Shown: positions 22,441-33,949 of the stretch, one piece after another | Position numbering within the stretch: the first letter of the stretch is position 1 | Layout of the letters: every line of letters starts with the position of its first letter | NCBI GenBank assembly: GCA_963576725.1 | Contig: OY755251.1 | Span: 40,436,192-40,500,191, forward strand | Direction of reading: 5' to 3' | DNA length: 64,000 nucleotides | From: Azorinus chamasolen | Taxonomy: Eukaryota; Mollusca; Bivalvia; Cardiida; Solecurtidae | Position numbers and translations under genes: made by a program | Notes under the pieces: model-generated | What the model was told of the DNA's origin: nothing | Database searches by the model: none | The model's input: only the letters and a program-made list of their open reading frames with translations

Positions 22441-25283
22441 AAAAATAAAAAGTTATGACATTTTAGTTCATCAGGGTCAAACTATTTAAATACCAGAGTT
22501 TAATGACAGACATTTTAACCAAACTTCAAATGCCATAACTGTTTTTTTAATTTTCAGAACATTTTGAAAGAGAAATCTGTTCTGAAAGCCCTTGTTTAGA
22601 TATTTCATCTGGAATAAGATAATAAAATCTGGAGTACTAAGTACTTATGAATAAACAAAAACATCTGGATGTAGAGAAGAATTTAATTGTACAAATAACT
22701 ACATTACATTCTTTGAATAATAAGTGTTGCCCAGTATATCCATGTTAACCCTTTCACTCATATAAAATCAAATACTTTAGATCATGTTACATACCAAACA
22801 TAAAAGGTCTAGGCCTTACAGTTTTAGTAGATTTTTAAAGATTTTCCAATGAAAAACTGATAAGCCCTGGGGCGGGGCCATTTTTGGCCCTGGGGTAATA
22901 ATATCATTAATCTTTGTTGAGGACCATAAGATCATGCTACATACCGAATATCAAAGGTCTAGGTCTTACAGTTTCAGAGAAGAAGATTTTTAAAGAGTTT
23001 CCTATGAAAGACTGGTAAGCCCTTGGGTGAGGCCATTTTTGGCCCGGGGATCATAATTTCAACAATCTTTGTAGAGGACCATAAGATCATGCTACATACC
23101 AAACATCAAAGGTCTAGGCCTTACAGTTTCAGAGAAGAATATTTTTAAAGATTTTCCTATGAAAAACTGATAAGCCCTTTGGCGGGGCCATTTTTGGCCC
23201 GGCGATCATAATTTGAACAATCTTTGTAGAGGACCATAAGACCATGCTACATACCAAATATCAAAGGTATAGGCCTTACAGTTTCAGAGAAGAAGATTTT
23301 TAAAGATTTTCCTATGAAAAACTGATACGCCCTTGGGTGAGGACATTTTTGGCCCGGGGTCATAATTTGAACAGCCTTTGTAGAGGACCATAAGATCATG
23401 CTACATACCAAATATCAAAGGTCTAGGCCTAACAGTTTCAGAGAAGAAGATATTTAAAGATTTTCTATGAAAAAACTGATAAGCCCTTGGGCGGGGCCAT
23501 TTTTGGTCCGGGGTCATAATGTGAACAACGTTTCGTTCCCCCTAGCCACTGATGCTTCTGACAAAATTTCGTTATAATCGGGACAGCAGTTTCAGAGGAG
23601 ATGTCGTTTGGAAATGTGGACGGACGACAGACGCCAGACGACGGACACATCGCTATCACAATAGCTCATCCTCAGCCTTCGGCTCAGGTGAGCTAAAAAT
23701 AAAAAGTTATGACATTTTAGTTCATCAGGGTCAAACTATTTAAATACCAGAGTTTAATGACAGACATTTTAACCAAACTTCAAATGCCATAACTGTTTTT
23801 TTAATTTTCAGAACATTTTGAAAGAGAAATCTGTTCTGAAAGCCCTTGTTTAGATATTTCATCTGGAATAAGATAATAAAATCTGGAGTACTAAGTACTT
23901 ATGAATAAACAAAAACATCTGGATGTAGAGAAGAATTTAATTGTACAAATAACTACATTACATTCTTTGAATAATAAGTGTTGCCCAGTATATCCATGTT
24001 AACCCTTTCACTCATATAAAATCAAATACTTTAGATCATGTTACATACCAAACATAAAAGGTCTAGGCCTTACAGTTTTAGTAGATTTTTAAAGATTTTC
24101 CAATGAAAAACTGATAAGCCCTGGGGCGGGGCCATTTTTGGCCCTGGGGTAATAATATCATTAATCTTTGTTGAGGACCATAAGATCATGCTACATACCG
24201 AATATCAAAGGTCTAGGTCTTACAGTTTCAGAGAAGAAGATTTTCAAAGAGTTTCTTATGAAAGACTGGTAAGCCCTTGGGTGAGGCCATTTTTGGCCCG
24301 GGGATCATAATTTCAACAATCTTTGTAGAGGACCATAAGATCATGCTACATACCAAACATCAAAGGTCTAGGCCTTACAGTTTCAGAGAAGAATATTTTT
24401 AAAGATTTTCCTATGAAAAACTGATAAGCCCTTTGGCGGGGCCATTTTTGGCCCGGCGATCATAATTTGAACAATCTTTGTAGAGGACCATAAGACCATG
24501 CTACATACCAAATATCAAAGGTATAGGCCTTACAGTTTCAGAGAAGAAGATTTTTAAAGATTTTCCTATGAAAAACTGATACGCCCTTGGGTGAGGACAT
24601 TTTTGGCCCGGGGTCATAATTTGAACAGCCTTTGTAGAGGACCATAAGATCATGCTACATACCAAATATCAAAGGTCTAGGCCTAACAGTTTCAGAGAAG
24701 AAGATATTTAAAGATTTTCTATGAAAAAACTGATAAGCCCTTGGGCGGGGCCATTTTTGGTCCGGGGTCATAATGTGAACAACGTTTCGTTCCCCCTAGC
24801 CACTGATGCTTCTGACAAAATTTCGTTATAATCGGGACAGCAGTTTCAGAGGAGATGTCGTTTGGAAATGTGGACGGACGACAGACGCCAGACGACGGAC
24901 ACATCGCTATCACAATAGCTCATCCTCAGCCTTCGGCTCAGGTGAGCTAAAAATAAAAAGTTATGACATTTTAGTTCATCAGGGTCAAACTATTTAAATA
25001 CCAGAGTTTAATGACAGACATTTTAACCAAACTTCAAATGCCATAACTTTTTTTTAATTTTCAGAACATTTTGAAAGAGAAATCTGTTCTGAAAGCCCTT
25101 GTTTAGATATTTCATCTGGAATAAGATAATAAAATCTGGAGTACTAAGTACTTATGAATAAACAAAAACATCTGGATGTAGAGAAGAATTTAATTGTACA
25201 AATAACTACATTACATTCTTTGAATAATAATTGTTGCCCAGTATATATGTTAACCCTTTCACTCATATAAAATCAAATACTTT
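21523..25283 (+). repeat. tandem triplication, unit 1254 bp
   Basis: Units begin at about 21523, 22778 and 24032. Each holds the 3' two thirds of the Helentron-like element plus about 335 bp of downstream unique sequence ending in ATAAAATCAAATACTTT. Units 2 and 3 differ at very few positions; unit 1 differs slightly more. Identical short open frames recur at the 1254-bp period and are not genes. Confidence 0.9.
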
Positions 25284-26640
25284 TTCACATATCCATAAGA
25301 GCCATCTGATCAGGGTCTGCTCTGAAAATGCTTATGACAAACTATATATATTTATACAGTACAAACTGCGATTCAGGACAATCCTCATTTCTCATAGGAC
25401 ATATTGGAATCACAATCTCTCCTAGGAGAGACTCTGATCCTAATACATCTTAAGGATAATCGACGATTCTAATAGTACAGATTCCGATCACAGTCTGTCA
25501 ACGACAAACTGTAATTCTATCATGGAAATTCACAATTCTATTGGAAAGAATTATTATTACTTTTAAATATGACTCTTTAGTTCTTCTAGGCAAATGTACA
25601 ATTCTACTTGAAGCATATATTATTTTAAGTTCACTAGTCTATATTGAGAACATGACAAACAAAACATGATTATGAATGATTTAAAAAGAGGATTGGGGAG
25701 ACTGCTATCGCAATGTGTCCGAGGAGAATCAGTGATTTTCCTGAGTTAGAGAATCAGTGATTTTTCTGAGTTGCAATTTCTACTGTAACATATATATGAT
25801 ACTACAGTTTCTGCCATGGCCAAAACTTCCTGTGTCCATGTGCTATAATAATTATTCTAATTAACCCTTTCCCTCCGGTAAAGTGTTTTCACGCATTTAC
25901 AGAGTATACCCAGATCAGACGACTCCTATAGGAGCCATCTGATCAGAATCTGCTCTGTGTGCTCATGGAATTTAATAGATGTTTTTCTACTTTCGAATAT
26001 GACTGCAATGTTCCACCTTCCAACTTTCGTTATGAAGGTTTTGTTCATGAATATTCAATAGTCACTGAAATTTGGAATAAACAAATAACCATTTTGGCAC
26101 ATCTGCAAACAAAGTAGATCCAGATCAGATGGCTCCTATAGCAGCCTTCTGATCAGGGTCTGCTCTGTTTGTTTATGGTATAATATAGATCTGATTCTAC
26201 AGCTTCTGTCTGAGGCAAATGTCCTGTGTTCATATGCAATTATAATAATCTTATTAATATTCTTATAATAATCTTATTAATATCCATGATGTCATTATTT
26301 CCTACATGAATATTCAGTTATTCACCAGGGAAATTAAGGGTTAATATTCATGTCACATGTATCTATTATTTATTTCTTACATCAATAATCATGGAGTAAA
26401 GTGTTATATTCACCAGGGAAAGGGTGAATAACTACCAGTGACACCAGGGCTGATTTTCAACTTGTTAAAATTCAATCATCTTCTACACATGTACATACTT
26501 TATCAATGAATCAAGCATATTACACAACGCAGGGATTACAGAAATCATCTGATTTGACTTTGATGATGATTTTATGGACATTTTCATGTTAACAAGTCTA
26601 TGATTTCATGTGCATGATGGCCCTTTCAACATGTATGCAA
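25283..26640. other. gene-free sequence with dispersed palindromes
   Basis: Units of the GATCAGACG palindrome family lie at 25885-25965 (ACGACTCCTATAGGAGCCATCTG core) and 26108-26175 (ATGGCTCCTATAGCAGCC), and a related core CTCTCCTAGGAGAG at 25410. Otherwise no signal. Confidence 0.6.
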
Positions 26641-26660
26641 TTTGCTGGTATTCTCCTAGA

Positions 26661-26755
26661 TTATATCACTTCTTCCTCAAACACATGAGTATGTCCTTTT
26701 ATGAATGCTGGTATGTCTAATTTCACTCTTCTGGTACAAAGTTCTTCACTGATAT
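26661..26755 (-). pseudogene. DDE transposase (DDE_Tnp_4-like), C-terminal piece
   Basis: The minus frame reads ISEELCTRRVKLDIPAFIKG and ends EEEVI with a TAA. This is the conserved RxVxLxIPPFxxG block of ISL2EU/Harbinger-type transposases, which cut and paste DNA elements. It joins in frame with 32971-33215 once the LTR element and one ATAT copy are removed. Confidence 0.65.
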
Positions 26756-27092
26756 TGCTATGATCCTGTAGAACCTTCATTGTACGTTGTGTTTCCAAAT
26801 GTACTCGTTTAATTGGAATCGGTAGACGATGGTGAGACTGTACTAACAAGCGTCTGCCTGATCATGACTTCAAGGCTGTCGCCAAGTATTTTAACGTTTT
26901 CGTCTTATTAAATACATTTCAGATTCTCGCATACAAATCATCTTATAGAGTAAAGTCTCACGAATCCACCGATACCTATATTAGCTTATGACTCGCTGTA
27001 TTTATCGAGTTATCTTTGATTAAATATTATGGCGCGATCATTCAGCAGTCGATCTGTGTATTGTTGTTTTGATGACGTCATAGTCATAGTAT

Positions 27093-28701
27093 AACAAGAG
27101 GGCCAGAATGGCCCTGACATCGCTCACCAGACAATCAGAGGAGAAGATTTTCAAAGTTTTCACTATATGTTTCTATTGAAAACTTAACACCCCAGGGGCG
27201 GTGCTAATTTTGACCCCAGGGACACAATTTATATAACTTTTGTAGAGGACCTGAACATGATGCTAAAAGAATGTAGTGAAAGAATGGATAGAGCATTAGA
27301 CCACTGGAACTTGTATTCTTTGGATGCTAGAGGCGGATTCTCCCACCACTGATGACCTATGCAAACAGTTTGGATCCAGATCAGGCCCCACATAATGTGG
27401 GGCCTGATCTGATATCCAAATTGTTTGTAAATGAGACTGAACTTCTGTGTGTAGTGGAATTCTCCCGCCACTAATGACCTATGCAAACAGTTTGGATCCA
27501 GATCAGGGCCAACATAATGTGGTGCCTGATCTGATATCCAAACTGATTGTCAATGAGACTGAACTTCTGAAAAACCTAGAAAGAAAGTGTGTAGTGGGAT
27601 TCTCCCACCACTAATGACCTATGCAAACAGTTTGGATCAAGATCAGAGCCAACATAATGTGGTGCCTGATCTGATATCCGAACTGTTTGTCAATGAGACT
27701 GAACTTCTGAAAAACTCAGAAAGAAAGTGTGTAGTTAGGATAACTTGTGAATATGCTGCAGACAACAATTTAGCAGATGACAAAATTACCCAGCATGCAA
27801 AGAGTTAAGCTGAAATTCACAACAGATATGCTCTATATTGATAGCTGGTAGCTTAATGCAGGGCATAGGTATGAAAAAAAAGCTTTAAGAGTATTCTGCA
27901 TTTTGAGAATTATCCACAGTTTTCTCAATCTTAAATGAGTGTGTGTTATTTGTCTAAAAACAATTTCTACTCTACTGATCAGGCTAAGGGTGATTATATA
28001 AGAAATCCCACTGACTGGTCTCAGCTAAGAGTGGTATTAAGGAGAAACCTTTAGAATGTAATTTCTGGTGTAAAGAAGTATATACACACAGGGCAGGGCC
28101 AATTTTAACCCCAGAACTATGATACTTATAAAACTCATAAAGTTATGCTAAGTAAATCTATACACCAAATATCTAAGCTCTGGGACATGTAGTTTCTGAC
28201 AAGAATATTTTTAAAGTTTTCCTATGCATAACTAGTGATCCCATAGGCTGTTTACGCAGTCAGCTATTAAAAACTGGAAATCCCTGGGGTGGGACCAATT
28301 TTGACCCTAGGGGCATAATTTATATAACTTTTGTAGAAGTCCTGAAGTTGAAGCTATGTGCCATATATGAAAGCTGAGGACCTTCTAGTTTTAGAGGAGA
28401 TGATGTTCAAAGTTTTCACTATATGTTTCTATTGAAAACTGAAAACCCCTGGGGCAGGGCCAATTTTGACCCCAGGGGTATAATTTATATAACTTTTGTA
28501 GAGGACCTACATATGATGCTATGTGCCAAAGATGAAAGCTGAGACCCCTGTAGATTCAGAGGAGAAGAACTTTAAAGGTTCAAATTGTTGACGACGAACG
28601 ACGCACGACGCACACCGCACGACGCACGACGCACGCCGACGGACGACGGATATCAGGCGATCACAAAAGCTCACCCTGAGCACTTTGTGCTCTGGTGAGC
28701 T
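27093..28701 (+). mobile_element. Helentron-like non-autonomous element inside the 5' LTR
   Basis: Comparison with the 3' LTR, where TAGTAT is directly followed by AAAAAGCC, shows a clean insertion without target duplication. It begins AACAAGAGGGCCAGAATGGCC with CGCTCACC near the end and finishes CACTTTGTGCTCTGGTGAGCT, with a GAGCAC/GTGCTC hairpin before the terminus. Repeated units with CCCCAGGG-CATAATTTATATAAC fill much of it. It is the same family as 21233-22440. Confidence 0.8.
27340..27800 (+). repeat. three tandem palindrome-bearing units of about 115-145 bp
   Basis: Each unit reads CTCCC(A/G)CCACT-ATGACC, then TATGCAAACAGTTTGGATC, then GATCAGG..ACATAATGTGG..CCTGATCTGAT, then AATGAGACTGAACTTCTG. 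The centre is a member of the window's palindrome family. They expand the middle of the Helentron-like insertion. Confidence 0.8.
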
Positions 28702-29065
28702 AAAAAGCCAGCGTCTCATCTGCGGCCGCAGAAGGAAACTGACTTTGATGGGAAATGGACAGGCAGGTGAGAACGACTGAATGAAATGCACAGATCTGGT
28801 CACATATTTATACTAATTTTATAATATTTCTATGTCCGTAGGATCAAAGATCTAATATACCCAGATCTGGGAATAAACTGAAATGGAGGAATATTTGAAT
28901 ATTCTAGTATAAACCCAGATCTGGGAACATATTGAAATGGAATGAATATATGAATATTCATAGGTTTAATTAATACTTATAATATAATTAATACATATTA
29001 TCCTGACAATGTGATATATTTATTAAACATTATTTGGTCTGAATTAAAGCTCAGATCCGGGCTGC

Positions 29066-29073
29066 TATAAATA
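29066..29073 (+). promoter_or_regulatory. TATA box of the 5' LTR
   Basis: TATAAATA after GGGCTGC; the same box stands at 32841-32848 in the 3' LTR. Confidence 0.6.
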
Positions 29074-29228
29074 TTAATTATAAACTGGCAGATATCTCTC
29101 TGTTGTGCTTACAAGAACCCACACATTGTTTTTCTATGTTGTCCTAGCGGTTTGATCTAACATCCTGACAAGTTAGAACCCCTAGGGTCGCTAGTTGAAC
29201 AACACTCACTTGTATCATATAAGTGTAA

Positions 29229-30502
29229 AATTGCTCAAAGGTATTTTTAAGAAACATTCCAGCAGCTTATTGCCACAAGAGAAAAGAGGACTATATAAGA
29301 TTTCACACAGCAACAGGAGCGAGAGGAAGGGAAGCAGAAGAAATCTTAGAAAAATTTGTCAGAAATGTGGACAATCTGATTATTGACAATACATGTATAC
29401 AAGAAAATCACTCACCAACGAAACGAAAAGCTACTCATCCATGCCCAGTATACAGCGGAAAAGCAAGAGTTAACTCATCAATTCCATCACAGCCCAAAAT
29501 AGCAAGGAGTATACCACCAAAGTTCTCAGACTCATCTTCAGATTCAGACTCGGATTGGCAGGATAACGCTGAAATGAATTTAGATGAATATATTCCCACA
29601 CCAATAAGTATGTTAGAGAAACAGAAAGAGGAGAAGAGACACAGAGAGGAGGAGAGACTTAGGAAAGAGAAAGAGGAGGAGGAGAAGCGACAAAAAGAGA
29701 AAGAGGAGGAGAGACGTAGAAATGAGAAAGAGGAGGAGAAGCAACGACAAGAGAAAGAGGAGAAACTTAGAAAAGAGAAAGAGGAGGAGAAGCGACAAAA
29801 AGAGAAGGAGGAGGAGAGACGTAGAAATGAGAAAGAGGAGGAGGAGAAGCAACGAAAAGAGAAAGAGGAGAAACTTAGAAAAGAGAAAGAGGAGGAGAAG
29901 CGACAAAAAGAGAAAGAGGAGGAGAGACGTAGAAATGAGAAAGAGGAGGAGGCGAAGCGACAAAAAGAGAAAGTAGAGAGACTTAGAAAAGAGAAAGAGG
30001 AGGAGAAGCGACAAAAAGAGAAAGAGGAGGAGAAATGTAGAAATGAGAAAGAGGAGGAGGAGAAGCGAGAAAAAGAGAAAGTGGAGAGACTTAGGAAAGA
30101 GAAGGAGGAGAAGCAACGAAAAGAGAAAGGGCAGAGACTTAGAAATGAGGAACTGAAATTGAAAGAAATGATGGACGATCAAGAAAAAGTGGAGTTAGAT
30201 ATAGGGGGGAAACATTTATAACATCAAGAAATACACTTCTAAAATCCACAGGTATAATGCAAAAACTAGGCAAAAATATAAATAACAAATTATTCGTTGA
30301 CAGAAATCCGGAATATTTTTCAATAGTAATGGAGTATATGAGAAGCAAGAAAAACAAAGAATCAAAACCATCATTTTTACTGCCTAATTCAGTAAAATCA
30401 CTGAAATGCCTTTTAAGAGAAGCCTCATATTATGAAATTGAGGATCTAAAAAAAGATACAAAGAAGAAAATTGAGAAATTATCTGAAATGAAGTATATGT
30501 AA
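29229..30502 (+). CDS. coiled-coil protein with C-terminal KCTD-type BTB (T1) domain, frameshifted
   Basis: Frame 1 is open from 29229 to the TAA ending at 30221; a second frame continues to 30502. N-terminal part: FLRNIPAAYCHKRKEDYIRF and REAEEILEKFVRNVDNLI look like true coding sequence but hold no ATG, so a spliced upstream start is likely (AG acceptors stand at 29249-29262); the first ATG is near 29573. A Ser/Asp-rich linker follows, then about 170 residues of Lys/Glu/Arg coiled coil in DNA units of about 108 bp. The end is a T1/BTB fold: VELDIGG, TSRNTLLKST, FVDRNPEYFSIVMEYMR and LREASYYEIEDL. The frame breaks inside a run of six G (30206-30211); one more G would join the halves. KCTD-type T1 domains make oligomers and adapt substrates to cullin-3 ligases. 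Function here is unknown; it is the only gene between the LTRs. Confidence 0.6.
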
Positions 30503-32005
30503 CACTCATTGTTAAGAAATATTCAATGAATATTATTGTTACCACCTTACCATATTGCATTAGGCAGTACCATTATTTTATTCATGATAATTAAAGGTTT
30601 ACTTAATGTGTTCTGTGAACATAAATTTTCATGTGTGAATTTATAAGTATGTTCATATTACATGGACATATGTGCAGAGTTCTTGTAAGGTGTCCGAAAT
30701 TGACGAAATAGGGAACAGAGTACTATGTGATACATGACGTGTATCATATATACTCAAAATACAGATTCTAATAAGGTACTCTTCACTCAAGTGACAATTA
30801 TTATAAGTTGTATTTAATATGCATCTACACCAATTTTAATTGATGAGACATTTGAAATTTATGCAGAAAATGGCACAAATCTTAGTCTTGCAGGAACCCT
30901 GTTGTTGTATTTGAAATATTTTAAAGAATTCATTATAATGTTGAATGTATAGTTAATTATTGTGCAAAAATGGTCTAAGTTATAGTTAATGATAGTTGCA
31001 TGCATTCTCTATATGATATAATGTTATTCAAAGTGAATTTTATCTTTTTGTTAAAAGAAAATAATTTCTCTTAAAGTATGAACTTGTTAAGCAAGTGCAC
31101 ATGGAAGACTGGTTTACAGTGAATTTAAAGTTTGCCAAATATTGCTAATTAATCTAATTCTTAGTGCCATTTAATAACTGATATCGGCTGACTTCATTCT
31201 TGAATGGCATAAGGATTTTCTTGCCAATATTGGTAAGGCAGACTTCATGTATTGAATGTAAATTATTGTAAACAACAAGTTAATGTTTATATGAGAAATT
31301 AAGGTAATTCTGCTGAATTATCCCTATTGTGTTAAACAATAGTGAAAATAGATTTTATATATATTTTCACATATTGATTACTTTAACTGAAGTATGAATG
31401 ATGAACCGGCTAAATGAAAACTGTTTATAATTGAACGTAAATCTAAGAGACACGCTTTGCATATTAAGTGTGCAATTTAGGTATACGTTTTGTTAATTTA
31501 TTAAGATGTATGCATAAGTTTTTTGTATCGGGTTCATTATGCATAGATTCAGGAAATGTATAGACCAACAAGTATTAATAAGATATTAATATGTGCAGTA
31601 CATGTACATGGTACATGTATATTGTTGGTCATACATGAATTATATATTGTAATGATATTTAATGAAGTATTGTATGAATGTACTATTTGCATGGGTGAAA
31701 TGATATGAGAATAATGTTTATTTCAATTTCATTAAATATTGCCAGTAATTTCAGAAAGTACATACATAGTTATAGAACTATATCTACTTTAGCAAACTCT
31801 GTTCATTTCACACAGTATCTATCTGTACAGAGATATATACAAACATATATGTGTATGTCTCTGAATCTGTATAAAGAAAACAGAATAGAAATCGGATCAA
31901 TATATTGTTACATCATTTGGAAACACAGTTTTTCTTAAAACATTTAGTAATTGTAGATTTTAATTCATTTTACTTACATTCCTTCTCAATTGGAGACCAA
32001 TTCCT
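30503..32005 (+). other. AT-rich 3' region of the LTR element interior
   Basis: No open frame with family motifs. It probably serves as the 3' untranslated region of the coiled-coil/BTB transcript. Confidence 0.5.
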
Positions 32006-32018
32006 GAGGGAAAGGGGT
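32006..32018 (+). promoter_or_regulatory. polypurine tract
   Basis: GAGGGAAAGGGG just before the TGCTATG start of the 3' LTR, the expected primer for plus-strand synthesis by reverse transcriptase. Its position fixes the element's orientation as plus. Confidence 0.7.
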
Positions 32019-32020
32019 TA

Positions 32021-32970
32021 TGCTATGATCCTGTAGAACCTTCATTGTACGTTGTGTTTCCAAATGTACTCGTTTAATTGGAATCGGTAGACGATGGTGA
32101 GACTGTACTAACAAGCGTCTGCCTGATCATGACTTCAAGGCTGTCGCCAAGTATTTTAACGTTTTCGTCTTATTAAATATATTTCAGATTCTCTATATTA
32201 CCTATATTAGCTTATGACTCGCTGTATTTATCGAGTTATCTTTGATTAAATATTATGGCGCGATCATTCAGCAGTCGATCTGTGTTTTGATGACGTCATA
32301 GTCATAGTATAAAAAGCCAGCGTCTCATCTGCGGCCGCAGAAGGAAACTGACTTTGATGGGAAATGGACAGGCAGGTGAGAACGACTGAATGAAATGCAC
32401 AGATCTGGTCACATATTTATACTAATTTTATAATACTTCAATGTCCATAGGATCAAAGATCTAATATACCCAGATCTGGGAACAAACTGTAATGAAGGAA
32501 TATTTGAATATTCTAGTATAGACCCAGATCTGGGAACATATTGAAATGGAATGAATATATGAATATTCATAGATTTAATTAATACTTATAATATAATTAA
32601 TACATATTATCCTGACATTGTGATATATTTATTAAAAGTACAAAAATGAGTCATGCAGGAAACACCACATACAGAACAAACACTCGCCCGAACAGCAACA
32701 CAAGGAAACAGCAAATGTACATAGGTAGAAAAAACAACAAGAGACGCACAAAGACAAAACAAACATACAATAGGAGGAAGATGGAAGTACCGCCTTGGAA
32801 CGGTCAGTGACAAAAGTCACCGGGCTCAGATCCGGGCTGCTATAAATAATAAATATAAACTGGCAGATATCTCTCTGTTGTGCTTACAAGAACCCACACA
32901 TTGTTTTTCTATGTTGTCCTAGCGGTTTGATCTAACATCCTGACAAGTTAGAACCCCTAGGGTCGCAACA
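32021..32970 (+). repeat. 3' LTR
   Basis: Matches the 5' LTR but lacks the Helentron-like insertion. It has its own insertion: a minus-strand family-R tail at about 32637-32823 that replaced 22 bp. It also has a short deletion after ATTTCAGATTCTC. Confidence 0.75.
32637..32823 (-). mobile_element. family-R solo 3' tail inside the 3' LTR
   Basis: ATGAGTCATGCAGGAAACAC through GTACCGCCTTGGAACGGTCA: the standard tail reverse-complemented, cut 5' within the tail. Confidence 0.8.
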
Positions 32971-33215
32971 ATATCATAGTAAATCAGCAAACTGTCACCT
33001 AGCAAGAGGTAATCCCAACCATTACATGCAATGTTTTGTGATGTCATCACAAAACATTGTATGTAATGGTTCATGTAATTGCCATTGGCTTGTCCTCCAA
33101 ATAGTAGTGAAATGTTTATCATAAAACCATTTGGAGCAATTGCTATAAGAAATTTGTTTGTGTTATGGCCATAGATACATGTGCTCCATGCTTGTGCACA
33201 GACTTTCACTCATCA
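32971..33215 (-). pseudogene. DDE transposase (DDE_Tnp_4-like), central piece
   Basis: The minus frame reads QAWSTCIYGHNTNKFLIAIAP then NGFMINISLLFGGQANGN, the typical S-Y-HNT-K-L-I-APNG block of ISL2EU/THAP9-type transposases, and after a palindromic insertion DYLLLGDSLLIYYDI, where ADRGF-like sequence is usual. It joins 26661-26755 in frame. No THAP finger was seen upstream. It is a dead fragment that predates the LTR insertion. Confidence 0.65.
33017..33071. repeat. 55-bp near-perfect palindrome inside the transposase
   Basis: AACCATTACATGCAATGTTT and its inverse meet at TGATG/TCATCA; arms are 27 bp with one mismatch. It separates the FGGQANGN and DYLLLGD blocks, so it was added to the transposase sequence. 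Confidence 0.85.
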
Positions 33216-33949
33216 TTTTAAAACATAAATGAAGAAATTCTAATTTTAATCTAACAAGTACAGCAATTATCTGAATCTCGACACTCCGTTTATAGGGCAC
33301 TTTTCTCGATATTTAGACAGAGTTGTGAGCAATGCGAGAAACACAGTCAAACTATAGGCCAGTACAAAATCTTGATTCGGAGTCACTTGCCACATTTCAG
33401 CACCAAACTCTGATAAACTTTTACATTTATAGTCCTTCTACTGTAGTAATAACCGTGGTCCAAGGCAAACAACATCTACCGTCTGAGAGCTTTCATCAAC
33501 TAAAGTGGGCTTTTTACCAGTACCTCCTGTATCTGGTTATTCCATAGGCTCTTGTGGCTGAATAGTAAGAGGGTTGCTGAAAGCAAGGAAATAAATTTTA
33601 ATCATTCTTTTTGAGAAAAAACAATATTGATGGTTGTACAATTACATTTTTAATGAGGAGTTTCTATGTATATGATAATAAAAAAGTGTTTAACCCATTC
33701 ACTTATTTTGACTCCTTTTGATGCCTCTGTAAAAGTCGCTTTTTGAAACCAATTGTGATACATAGAGCTATTGTTCCATGGGAGCAAACGCTCTATTTAT
33801 CACAATGCTTTCAAAACAACACAATTCAAAAATGTTACGTTTCTCTTGTAAAATGGTACTTTTGGGTAGATTTGTTCAATTTGAACCTGGGTCTGTAAAT
33901 AGCCTATGAGGGAATGGTTTATAGGGGGAAATAAATAATTAAATACAAA

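Larger units (their letters stand above)
26756..29201 (+). repeat. 5' LTR (interrupted)
   Basis: About 840 bp once the 1609-bp insertion at 27093-28701 is removed. It contains TGACGTCA (CRE) near 27073 and a TATA box TATAAATA at 29066 close to its end, as expected for a U3-R-U5 layout. It keeps a 30-40-bp stretch near 26935-26975 that the 3' LTR lacks. Confidence 0.75.
26752..32974 (+). mobile_element. non-autonomous LTR retroelement carrying a coiled-coil/BTB gene
   Basis: The element proper runs 26756-32970. Two direct repeats start TGCTATGATCCTGTAGAACC (26756 and 32021) and end near GGGTCGC..AACA (29201 and 32970). The flanks are ATAT at 26752-26755 and 32971-32974, and removing one copy restores the reading frame of the transposase it hit, which supports these limits. 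A polypurine tract stands directly before the 3' LTR. The first about 175 bp of the LTRs are almost identical, so insertion is fairly recent. There is no gag, protease, RT or integrase motif in the 2.8-kb interior, only the coiled-coil/BTB frame. A primer-binding site beginning TGG was not found after 29201, which is a weak point. Confidence 0.7.

Noticed and set aside
22211..24997. Three pairs of identical 63-64-residue frames
   Set aside because: They recur because the 1254-bp unit is triplicated and lie in the non-coding Helentron-like 3' end.
29613..30182. Long leucine/phenylalanine-rich minus-strand frame
   Set aside because: Antisense shadow of the Lys/Glu/Arg coiled coil, with no independent signal.
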